Below are positions 19,885 to 27,937 of a stretch of 64,000 nucleotides of DNA, piece by piece. A program made the translations under genes and the position numbers. The notes beneath the pieces were generated by a model. The model had not been told where the DNA came from, did no database searches, and saw only the letters and a program-made list of their open reading frames with translations. Location of the stretch: the NCBI GenBank assembly GCA_964506325.1, contig CAZDLO010000007.1:1-64000 (forward strand), given 5' to 3'. This DNA is from CAINVV01 sp964506325 (lineage in GTDB: Bacteria; Bacteroidota; Bacteroidia; Bacteroidales; Prolixibacteraceae). Each line of letters starts with the position of its first letter. The first letter of the stretch is position 1.

Positions 19885-20886
19885 TTACCGGGATTTTTTC
19901 ATTCCGAGTACCTGCTCCGCGAAATCATATGTTGCGTTGCGGACTTCCCCTACCGAACCTGATGTTAAGTCGCAGGCGATGACATGGCCCCCCGCGGTGG
20001 CAAAAGCTGCCTGGCGTTTACCTGCATCCGGAGTCCCCAGGTCTTTCATCATATTAAGTACAGCCTTGACCTCGACGGTCTGGTCCTGGTGCTGTTCGTC
20101 CTTGTAATAATACCCGGAAAAGACTGGGCATTTCACCTTTTCAAACGTTTGTTTATTCATTGTTACATCCAGTAGTTGCTGTAAATAAACAGTCCCTTCA
20201 GCCCGGTAACGGCAGTACCAGTATTTGCAAAACTCCCCCGCGGGATCGTCCTCAGTCACCCTGAAATCACCTCCGAAATTTAACCTGGCTATCTGTAATC
20301 CCCAGGGGCCCGACAGTAATGCGGCTGTTTTCTCCTTGATCCGGATGTTCGGTGAATAGAGTATCAAACCATGCACCTTGTCCGGAAAATCAGCGGCCAG
20401 TTTCAATGCCAGGGTACATCCGGTAGAACAGCCCATGACAATTACTTTTTGTCCGAGGTTGATGGCAACAGCCAAAGCCTCTTTGGCCGATTCATACAAG
20501 CGGTCGGGCGTCATGTCGATGAGCGGATTCTCTGTCACCAATCCATGGGTGGCAAGCCTGGAAAAAAATGCATTGCATCCGAAATTGCGGGCAAACTCCT
20601 CATTAACAGGATACCCCTCTCTCCAGGTGGCAGAAAAACCATGCAGGTACAATAGCACAAACTCCGTTGATTGCCTGGTTGAATCGTTGGCCCACAGAAT
20701 TTTAGCTTCGCATCCGGGCCTGATTGACATGCCTGGTTTATGCTCTATCTTCGTTACGTAATTTTCAACACTTCCCTCTATAAGGGGCATATTGCTGTCC
20801 AGAACAGGTTTTGGCATTTCGGGCCCTGCCAAATAAACTCCTATCAACACCAAAATGACTACAAGTACAATTCTCAATTTTCTCAT
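19885..20886 (-). CDS. Alpha/beta hydrolase, N-terminally membrane-anchored or exported
   Basis: A protein of 333 residues. Residues 5-21 are a hydrophobic segment (signal peptide or anchor). The fold is seen from LLYLHGFSATWREGYPVNEE (oxyanion region), the nucleophile elbow GCSTG (serine in GxSxG), a probable catalytic acid in YYKDEQHQDQ and the catalytic histidine in AGGHVIACD near the end. This fits an esterase or lipase-like carboxylic hydrolase in the cell envelope; the substrate is unknown. It begins 10 bases after the stop of the receiver/dikinase-like gene, so it is probably translated from the same message. Confidence 0.85.
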   Translation of the reverse strand: MRKLRIVLVVILVLIGVYLAGPEMPKPVLDSNMPLIEGSVENYVTKIEHKPGMSIRPGCEAKILWANDSTRQSTEFVLLYLHGFSATWREGYPVNEEFARNFGCNAFFSRLATHGLVTENPLIDMTPDRLYESAKEALAVAINLGQKVIVMGCSTGCTLALKLAADFPDKVHGLILYSPNIRIKEKTAALLSGPWGLQIARLNFGGDFRVTEDDPAGEFCKYWYCRYRAEGTVYLQQLLDVTMNKQTFEKVKCPVFSGYYYKDEQHQDQTVEVKAVLNMMKDLGTPDAGKRQAAFATAGGHVIACDLTSGSVGEVRNATYDFAEQVLGMKKSR

Positions 20887-20896
20887 CGTGATTGAT

Positions 20897-23890
20897 TTAT
20901 TCGTTATTCATTCTGACCAAGGCAGTCCGCTTCCTGCCATCCATAAGTACCTCCAGTGAATTTTCAAAACGGACCCACCTGACAAACTTCCCGACCCGGA
21001 TTGTTTTCTGAAGTCCCAGCAATTTCATATTGACAAACTCATTTCCATCCACCAGTGGTACCGAAAAATATCCGACATTCATCGAAGTGACATTGTGGAA
21101 AAAATGTGAACCAAGGGAAGCATCCAGCGGAAAGTCGGGCAGGCCGATTTCGACTATCACCTTGGCATTGTTGATATGGGCCCACCTCACGGGGATTCCG
21201 GTAAACTCGTCCCTGGTACCCCACCGTCCTGGTCCAATCAATACATACTTGCGATCCTCCTGGCAGAGCATTTTATTGAATTCCTGTATTTCTGCAGCAA
21301 TCTCTTTGGTCTTTGTACGGTCAAACCTTTCGATGTCAACATAAACAACATCCTGTATTCCCTTGATCCTACCATTTCCCATTCCCCTTTGTGACAGCAG
21401 TACCAGGTCGTGCAGATCAAGTTCATCCAGATCGATTTCCACATGATCCTCCCGCCGGATGAGGGGTTTCAGCTGAAGAAGGTAAAATGTAGGCCAGCCA
21501 TTGTCTCCCTTGTTAAGATCTACGGAAAATTCCATTTCAATGGGAGAACCCATGGCCTGCTGGAACAGCTTCATCATCACCAGCAAGGAATCTGCCAATG
21601 GGACCTGATTGTATTTCAATATATTGGCGAAATCAACAACGCGCGGCCCCCTGGTACCCGTTCCAGGTATAACGATCTCATTTTCAAGATCATAGGTAGA
21701 TAGGCATTGTTCCGAAACGCCATCTTTTTCAGACTGAGAAACTGGGTACTTGCGAATTGCGGCCAGTTCACCCTCGTGATTCATATCAAACTCACTGTGG
21801 GTCAAATCGATAGCATAAAATTCTCTCTGGGTATCCCTTACCTGATCGGAGATGGCACCAATATTCAACGCCGGGAACCTTGGGCAGAACCTGTATGCCT
21901 TTTCCCCTCCTGAGACGGCCTGTCCAAGTCCGATGGCAGCAACAGCAAACCCATCTTCCGGCTGCATATAGGAGTGTGGATAGTAGTTATAGGATTGTGC
22001 AATACCGCTGATATCGACATAAAATTTACCATTGTGTTCCCTGCCAACAACAGGCTGAATGATGACTGCCATCTTTTCTTCTTCAATTTTGTAGTTGATG
22101 GCCTGGAAATAGGATCGGGCATCATTGCTGAAAACTGAAGCATAAATCAGTTTGATGGCATTTTGCAATTGTTCGAACCGTACTTCAATATCAGGATGAT
22201 TATTGGGAATCAGGTAGGTGTCATACACCCCGGAGAAGGGCTGCAGCAGTGAATCCTCGAACAACCCGGAAGACCGGATAGCCAGGGGCTGACTTAGATG
22301 CTGCAGATACTGCATCAGTTTATCCTTGAGGGAGATACTCAGATTTCCTGCAAGAAAAGCATCTTTGATCTTTTCCTGTTCGGTTGAACGGTAGGCAAGG
22401 TCAAAAAGGTTGTTGGACTCCAGAAATTTGTCGAATTCTATGGCTCCTATGATCGAAGTTGCAGGCATCCTTATATTGATACCGCTGAGAATAGCCTTCA
22501 TATCTATGTTTTCAAGAAGGTTGCTCATAAAAGCAAGTCCCCTGCCCTTTCCTCCGAGGGAGCCAAGTCCCATGCGGACAATGTACCTGTTCCCTGTTAT
22601 CAGGGTCGAATCAAAATTAATGATCCTTCCCCTGTTCTTCTTCTCCTTTACATCCGAGAACACATTCAGGCAGAAATCTCTCAGTTTTTCCGTATCCTCA
22701 AAATCTTCAGCCTTGTAGGGCTTAATCCGCTCCGCCATGTTGATTTCCCCTCTGGCCATCAGCCAGGTTGAGAATCCGTCACTCCGTGCATGGTAAAGAA
22801 GTGATTCCACCGGCACTTTTGAAACCAGCTCCTCAAACTCATGAAGATTTCTTGCACAGGCAATTTTATTGCCTTTTTTGTCCTTGAAAATAAAATCGCC
22901 AAACCCAAGCTTCGTGTTGATAAAATCATGAATGTCATGTGCAAGGGTGTCCGAATTCTTGGTAATAAAGCCTGCGCCGATGGCTTCAGCTCTTTTGGCA
23001 TTTTCAATATCGTGCGATTGCAGAAGGAGTGGAATCGAGTATTTGAGGCTTTTACGGGTGTATTTTAGCAGCTCAATTCCTGCATCCTCATCATTGACTC
23101 CTTCTTTGGAGAATTTTACGTCCGAAATAACACAGAGCAGGTAATGCTTGTAATCATTGATAATTTTTACTGCCTCCTCATAAGTACTGACCAGCAATAC
23201 CTTAGGACGTGCCCTATATTTAAAAATCTTGTGCAGCTCGTCGGTGGAGTCGTCCGAGACAAGTGACTGGGTTTGCGTCAGAACGCTGGAAAAGAGCAAT
23301 GGCAGGTAACGGGAATAATACTTGATGGAGTCTTCAACAAGCAAGACAATCCTGACACCCCCTAACATGGTGTCTCTGTAAACATTGCGCTTGTCTTCGA
23401 TGTATTTGATCATCGCCAGGAAGACATTGGAATTTCCATTCCATACGAATACGCGGTCTATTGCCTGTACCTGGGCTGCGGCCCGCTTAAAATGGCCCAC
23501 ATCACTGTTGTTATTGACCAGAATGAGGATAGGAATCCTGGGTTTGTTTTCATGTATCATTTCAGATACCGTTATCGGCATCTCCTTGTCCACACCTGCC
23601 ATGATAATGATCAGATCAAAATGCCTGAGGTTGAGGGTTGGCAAAACATCCTCCGGTGTATTTACACTGGTGAAACGTGGTGCCGCATACAGGTTGAGCT
23701 GGAGGTACTCACCAAAAATCTTGTCCGAGAACTGACCTTCCCTTTCAATGGAATAAGAATCATACAGCGTGGCGAACAGCATTACCTCCTTTACCTTATT
23801 CGGCATTAATTCCTGGAATATATCCCGGTCTGTTTTCCTTCTCTTGTAAAGGTTTGAAATAGAAATCTGATCCAGTTTTTCTTTTTCCAT
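20897..23890 (-). CDS. Receiver-domain / PEP-pyruvate dikinase-like ATP-grasp fusion protein
   Basis: A 997-residue cytoplasmic protein. Residues about 35-160 look like a degenerate receiver fold. Residues about 180-325 form a receiver domain with the acidic pair E186-D187, phospho-acceptor D257 in VISDVKF and lysine K311 in FITKNS. Residues about 430-770 are a pyruvate-phosphate dikinase N-terminal ATP-grasp (GSLGGKGRGLAF, AIRSSGLFEDS, FYLLQLKPL). I see neither the swivelling phosphohistidine domain nor the PEP-binding TIM barrel of true PEP synthase or PPDK. A C-terminal domain of about 200 residues containing IGPGRWGTRDEFTG is of unknown role. It may be a signalling phosphotransferase rather than a metabolic enzyme. 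It is followed after 10 bases by the hydrolase gene. Confidence 0.8.
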   Translation of the reverse strand: MEKEKLDQISISNLYKRRKTDRDIFQELMPNKVKEVMLFATLYDSYSIEREGQFSDKIFGEYLQLNLYAAPRFTSVNTPEDVLPTLNLRHFDLIIIMAGVDKEMPITVSEMIHENKPRIPILILVNNNSDVGHFKRAAAQVQAIDRVFVWNGNSNVFLAMIKYIEDKRNVYRDTMLGGVRIVLLVEDSIKYYSRYLPLLFSSVLTQTQSLVSDDSTDELHKIFKYRARPKVLLVSTYEEAVKIINDYKHYLLCVISDVKFSKEGVNDEDAGIELLKYTRKSLKYSIPLLLQSHDIENAKRAEAIGAGFITKNSDTLAHDIHDFINTKLGFGDFIFKDKKGNKIACARNLHEFEELVSKVPVESLLYHARSDGFSTWLMARGEINMAERIKPYKAEDFEDTEKLRDFCLNVFSDVKEKKNRGRIINFDSTLITGNRYIVRMGLGSLGGKGRGLAFMSNLLENIDMKAILSGINIRMPATSIIGAIEFDKFLESNNLFDLAYRSTEQEKIKDAFLAGNLSISLKDKLMQYLQHLSQPLAIRSSGLFEDSLLQPFSGVYDTYLIPNNHPDIEVRFEQLQNAIKLIYASVFSNDARSYFQAINYKIEEEKMAVIIQPVVGREHNGKFYVDISGIAQSYNYYPHSYMQPEDGFAVAAIGLGQAVSGGEKAYRFCPRFPALNIGAISDQVRDTQREFYAIDLTHSEFDMNHEGELAAIRKYPVSQSEKDGVSEQCLSTYDLENEIVIPGTGTRGPRVVDFANILKYNQVPLADSLLVMMKLFQQAMGSPIEMEFSVDLNKGDNGWPTFYLLQLKPLIRREDHVEIDLDELDLHDLVLLSQRGMGNGRIKGIQDVVYVDIERFDRTKTKEIAAEIQEFNKMLCQEDRKYVLIGPGRWGTRDEFTGIPVRWAHINNAKVIVEIGLPDFPLDASLGSHFFHNVTSMNVGYFSVPLVDGNEFVNMKLLGLQKTIRVGKFVRWVRFENSLEVLMDGRKRTALVRMNNE

Positions 23891-24101
23891 GGCACTTCAA
23901 TTGGTCATGAAACAGTAAAAAAATCAATGATCCGGCAAAATGATTTGATTATTGACGTTAAGACTATTCCATCTGGTTTAAATTGTTCCAACATTAAACA
24001 GAGGAAAGTTAACACTTTTATGGAAAACCGGAAAAGAGTGCAAAGGGGGAATTTTCAATTTAGGAGGATGCGGTATTGGCCTTGCCGGAAAAGCGGTAAA
24101 A

Positions 24102-24135
24102 ACAACAGGCACTATATTTCCATAGTGCCTGTTGT
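24102..24135 (-). terminator. Intrinsic terminator of the 2-oxo-acid dehydrogenase/SorE operon
   Basis: Perfect 14-base arms (ACAACAGGCACTAT and its complement) enclose a 6-base loop. Read on the minus strand the hairpin lies 31 bases past the stop of the SorE-like gene and is followed by a run of T (GTTTTTACC). It is the best terminator in the window and closes the operon. Confidence 0.88.
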
Positions 24136-24166
24136 CAGCATTGACCAATACCTGTTATGCGGATTC

Positions 24167-25435
24167 TTACACCGCTGTCTTCAGCAAAAACCGCTCAGCC
24201 TCTATATTCCAGAGACCATTGTATTTCTTGCAAAGCTTATCCAGTTCTGCAAACATCGGATCCGTTTTCCCCTTCTCCTCAAAATCAGAAATTGGCGTCA
24301 GTGGCATTTCAATGTGATTGTAAATCAGCTTCTTGCCTCCAGGAATCTCCGGCAGGTGGAGCGTAGCCTCTATCACGGCATTCAGTCCGCCGATGTGGGT
24401 GACCAGTCCGGCAGGATCTAGCCCTTCCGACATCAGCAGGATGGCTTCCTTCATATCATCTGTGTTGCCTCCGCTGGTTCCGACCAGGTGGGTGTAGGCA
24501 TAATGGACATTGTAAAAATTAATTTTTGCGCTGAACGCCGGATTGGACGGTCCGGCAAAAAAATTGAGGCAACCGTCGAAAGCGAGCAACGCATCGGCCT
24601 GTTCGACCACCGGTGAAACGGGTGCAAATACAAAGACATCGTCATAACCTGTATCCCCGGATATGGATTTCAGCTCACTTACAGGATCAGGATAACCTGC
24701 AGTATTGACATAGCGGAGATCAATACCCCGGGAAGATGCATATTCAACCGTATAAAGTGAGGCAGCCCTGTCGAGGCGTGACTGCTCGATGTCCGTTACG
24801 ACAAGCAGTGACGGCTTCCTGTCTTTCCGGTTCAGCACGTAGTTGATTGCGGCAAGGCCCATCGGGCCAACCCCTGCGAGTATCGCCATTTTCCCGCCCT
24901 GCACTATCTCCATGTTATGGATGTAGGAACCGGGAGTGATGTGGTAATTGGCATGCATGGCACCGATAACACAGGAAAGCGGTTCTGCCAGGGAGGCAGG
25001 GTAAAAACCGTCTCCCGAAAACGGCAGCAAGGCGCCCAGTTCCATCACCTCATTAGGGATGATGACATAGGTTGCGTCGCCACCGATATATTGATAGGAA
25101 TAACCCGGTGCGCTCAACACTCCCACCGGACCATCTGCGTAATTCAAAGCAGGCTGGATCGAAAATTTATCGCCGACGTTGAACTGGCTGTTCCATTTTG
25201 AACCAATCTCTATTAATTCTCCTGCAAATTCGTGGCCAATGATGACCGGATTTACGGCCACATCATCCGGGATACGCTTGTGGTCCGTTCCCTGTGAGGC
25301 TGCCTTGTAGGACGACATGCACAAAGAGTCGCACACCACCCTTGCCAGGATCTCATTGTCTTTAATGGCCGGAAGTTCAAACTCCTCGAGCCTGAGATCT
25401 TTCTTGCCGTATAACCGTACTGCCTTTGTTTTCAT
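24167..25435 (-). CDS. SorE-like zinc-binding dehydrogenase (MDR family)
   Basis: A 422-residue protein from the ATG at 25435; a TTG 51 bases further up is a poorer choice because family proteins start at MKTKAVRLYGKKDLRLE. Resemblance to L-sorbose-1-phosphate reductase SorE is strong from memory: DSLCMSSYKAASQGTDHKR, PVIIGHEFAGEL, SLAEPLSCVIGA, DGCLNFFAGPSNPAFSA and VGTSGGNTDDM. The catalytic zinc site is expected from the Cys in DSLCMSS and the His-Glu pair in GHEFAG. The four-cysteine structural zinc loop is missing. The Rossmann motif is GVGPMG. SorE interconverts L-sorbose-1-P and glucitol-6-P; the substrate here is unproven. It is the last gene of the operon, 52 bases after the SDR gene and before a terminator. 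Confidence 0.85.
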   Translation of the reverse strand: MKTKAVRLYGKKDLRLEEFELPAIKDNEILARVVCDSLCMSSYKAASQGTDHKRIPDDVAVNPVIIGHEFAGELIEIGSKWNSQFNVGDKFSIQPALNYADGPVGVLSAPGYSYQYIGGDATYVIIPNEVMELGALLPFSGDGFYPASLAEPLSCVIGAMHANYHITPGSYIHNMEIVQGGKMAILAGVGPMGLAAINYVLNRKDRKPSLLVVTDIEQSRLDRAASLYTVEYASSRGIDLRYVNTAGYPDPVSELKSISGDTGYDDVFVFAPVSPVVEQADALLAFDGCLNFFAGPSNPAFSAKINFYNVHYAYTHLVGTSGGNTDDMKEAILLMSEGLDPAGLVTHIGGLNAVIEATLHLPEIPGGKKLIYNHIEMPLTPISDFEEKGKTDPMFAELDKLCKKYNGLWNIEAERFLLKTAV

Positions 25436-25487
25436 AACCAATATATTTGAGTCCCCTGAAGCTGCACGCCAGGGATTCCCATTCAAA

Positions 25488-26672
25488 TTAATTTAACATG
25501 TTTTGTCCCCCCGTCACAGGCACTGCCTGTCCGGTTTCATATTCCTGTTCGATGACGTACAATATTGCACGGAAAACGTCGATGACCCTGCAACCCCGGC
25601 CTGCAGGCACCTGTTTCTCGTAAAACGCCTTTACATCGTCGATCGTCTTGGCACCGGGGACTTTGCCTGCCCTTAAATACTGGATAAACAGTCCTTTATC
25701 CGGGTCACTCCAAAGCGGTCCTTCAAAGAAATTTCCCGGACAAACAGCATTTACCTTAATATTGAACGGCATCAGTTCCATGGCAAAAGACTGGGTCAAA
25801 CCTATGCCGCCAAATTTTCCGCCGGCATAGGCAAAATTCCTGTTACTTCCTTTCAACCCTGATTTGGAATTGATCTGAATTATATCTGTGAAATAATCAG
25901 TACGGTATTTAGACTGAATCTTCATAACAGCAGAGGCGTATTTGGTACAGAGAAAATATCCCTTGTAATTGACATCCGTCATAAAGGTGAAATTTTCGGG
26001 TGTCATTTCATCCAGCCCGCCTGCCCTCAAAACTCCCGCATTACTGACAATCAAGTCGAGGCCACCAAAATGCCTGGTAGTTTCAGTAATCATATTTTCA
26101 ACAGATACAGCATCTGAAACATCCACTTTTACATAAAGTGCACGGTTGCCAAGACCTTCATCGTTCAACAAACGGTACATTTTTGTACCTTCCTCCTCGT
26201 TCCAGTCGGCGATAACCACATTGGCTCCTTCATGGAACAATTTCGCGGCAATTCCTGCACCGAATCCCATAGCTGCTCCTGTTACAATGGCAATCCTTCC
26301 GGCCAGCCTGCCTGTTGAAACAGAATAATCCTGTACCTGTTCACCCAGCATCGCACCCAGGCGTGCTGCATCCGGGGCCAGGGCAATTAATCCAATCCCT
26401 TTAAGCAACACGTAATCGGGGTAACCTGTTCTTTCATCCTTCCACATGGAAAGCTTGACTTCCAGATCTGAAACAATTTCAGCCGGATCCATCGTCTCAT
26501 CCATCACCAAAACAGTAGCATCACCGGCAATGAACGGAATCTCCCTCAACTCCCCTTCTGCCCTGATCCGGGCAAAGAGTTCCCTGTCATCGAACCTCAA
26601 ATTCAGTACATTTTTCCCGGAAGCCAGCATCCGCAAAGCCGGAAGTACCCTGTTTACTAAAGCGTCATGCAT
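25488..26672 (-). CDS. SrlD/SorD-like short-chain dehydrogenase with aldolase-like N-terminal remnant
   Basis: A protein of 394 residues. Residues about 125-394 are a classical SDR: TGAAMGFGAG for the nucleotide, NAGVL, catalytic S in QINSKSG and YAGGK (Tyr and Lys). The QINSKSG...AGGKFGGIGLTQS region, RGC near residue 358 and the final TGQAVPVTGGQNML recall sorbitol-6-phosphate 2-dehydrogenase SrlD. Residues 1-124 are extra. Their stretch YPDYVLLKGIGLIAL followed by an alanine-rich helix resembles the end of the class II aldolase half of bifunctional RhaD-type aldolase/SDR proteins, but the metal-binding half is absent. The start overlaps the upstream PHP gene by 8 bases, which implies translational coupling. 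Confidence 0.83.
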   Translation of the reverse strand: MHDALVNRVLPALRMLASGKNVLNLRFDDRELFARIRAEGELREIPFIAGDATVLVMDETMDPAEIVSDLEVKLSMWKDERTGYPDYVLLKGIGLIALAPDAARLGAMLGEQVQDYSVSTGRLAGRIAIVTGAAMGFGAGIAAKLFHEGANVVIADWNEEEGTKMYRLLNDEGLGNRALYVKVDVSDAVSVENMITETTRHFGGLDLIVSNAGVLRAGGLDEMTPENFTFMTDVNYKGYFLCTKYASAVMKIQSKYRTDYFTDIIQINSKSGLKGSNRNFAYAGGKFGGIGLTQSFAMELMPFNIKVNAVCPGNFFEGPLWSDPDKGLFIQYLRAGKVPGAKTIDDVKAFYEKQVPAGRGCRVIDVFRAILYVIEQEYETGQAVPVTGGQNMLN

Positions 26673-27930
26673 GTATTTCCCTGTTTAAGTATTCTATCAA
26701 AGCCATTCCAATGGTAACAAAATCGTTCTGCTGATCCAGCCGTGGTTTTCCATCCTTATCAAGATACCCCGTTCCTTCCTTGTCGCAGAGGTACTGATGG
26801 GCCGCCAGCAGGCAGGCACCCCGGTAGTTGGCCTGCCTGACAACCGGCGAAAGCTCTGTTCCCTTGCGGGCAAACAGTTCAACCGGTTCCATCGCTGGTG
26901 TATTGTGCTCGCTTCCCAGGGTAACAACAAATCCTTCGCCCTGGAAATACATAACGTAATCTTCCAGCACTGCCAGGCTGTTCCTGGTGGTGATAAACTC
27001 TACGGACCAGATATTGCGTTCCTTCAGTGTTTTTGCCGCCCTTTCCCTGGATTCCTCAAAATGTGTAAACTTTCCGTTTGCATCATCTGCCATGAACGGA
27101 TAAGTGGGTATTCCCCCCTGGTTCAGTATCATTTTACAGACCATATCGGATTCAAGGAATGCTTCCGGGGGTTCGGGTATGAAGGCTGGACCGCCTGCCT
27201 TGAGCAAATTGCCACGTAGTTCATTCTCTACTGCCGCAGGGTTTCCCGGATCGGAGGCCAATGGTTTTCCTCCGAAAAGTTCCCGGTAGAAATTATTTTT
27301 TTCCTCTGCCGGCTTATAGTAACTGTCAACTTTCTCACGAAGGGCCCTTGCCAGGTGCCGCTCACGCACCATTCCCATGGTCATTGTTGTCTTAATCTCT
27401 TCAAAATTCAGTGAAAACTCAGCCTCCACCTGTTGAAGCAAATGATTCAGCTTATTGCACATCCCGGCAACATGGTTGTTGGATTCATCCCTGACCGAGG
27501 CCAATGCAGAGAGATAGGGTTCATCCATCCTGGAGGGGAAAGAGAGTCCCTTACCGCTGAGATAGGTCCGCCCCGGGTTTCCCGGATCGTTAACTTTCAG
27601 TCCTGCCAGTTGATCCGACCTATTCAGACTGATGTATTCAATGTTGAATAGCGGAAAAATCCCCCTGGACAAAGCTTCTGAAGCCCATTCACTGTAGCCG
27701 TCGGTTGTATAGAAATCATTGATTCCCATCACCCCGACATTCTCGGCAACAGCCATGTCCAATGCCTGGGGAATACCGCTGAAGGCGCTGAACGAATACG
27801 GTGAATGCAGGTGCGCATTCACCGACAATGTCTCACCCTTGCCATTTTTCCGGAACCATGCCAAAAGGGCATCCTTCGCCGGAAAATTTGCCCAGAATCC
27901 ATTTTTTTCGATACTTCCTGTCATCATCAT
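26665..27930 (-). CDS. PHP-domain-like protein of the 2-oxo-acid dehydrogenase operon
   Basis: A 421-residue cytoplasmic protein with three ATG codons in a row at its start. The N-terminal run NAHLHSPYSFSAFSG matches the first metal-binding motif (HxH) of PHP hydrolases, followed by VMGINDFYTTDGY, in the place where a second motif is expected. Further possible metal ligands occur in GSEHNTPAMEP near residue 345. PHP domains act as phosphoesterases (histidinol phosphatase, polymerase exonuclease), so phosphate removal from a sugar intermediate is one possibility. Full PHP ligand conservation cannot be confirmed by eye. It sits 7 bases after the E1 gene and overlaps the SDR gene by 8 bases. Confidence 0.7.
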   Translation of the reverse strand: MMMTGSIEKNGFWANFPAKDALLAWFRKNGKGETLSVNAHLHSPYSFSAFSGIPQALDMAVAENVGVMGINDFYTTDGYSEWASEALSRGIFPLFNIEYISLNRSDQLAGLKVNDPGNPGRTYLSGKGLSFPSRMDEPYLSALASVRDESNNHVAGMCNKLNHLLQQVEAEFSLNFEEIKTTMTMGMVRERHLARALREKVDSYYKPAEEKNNFYRELFGGKPLASDPGNPAAVENELRGNLLKAGGPAFIPEPPEAFLESDMVCKMILNQGGIPTYPFMADDANGKFTHFEESRERAAKTLKERNIWSVEFITTRNSLAVLEDYVMYFQGEGFVVTLGSEHNTPAMEPVELFARKGTELSPVVRQANYRGACLLAAHQYLCDKEGTGYLDKDGKPRLDQQNDFVTIGMALIEYLNREIHA

Positions 27931-27937
27931 TCAATTT

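Noticed and set aside
23927..24421. 164-codon plus-strand frame running over the terminator
   Set aside because: It crosses the operon terminator hairpin and the 3' end of the SorE-like gene in antisense; no recognisable domain.
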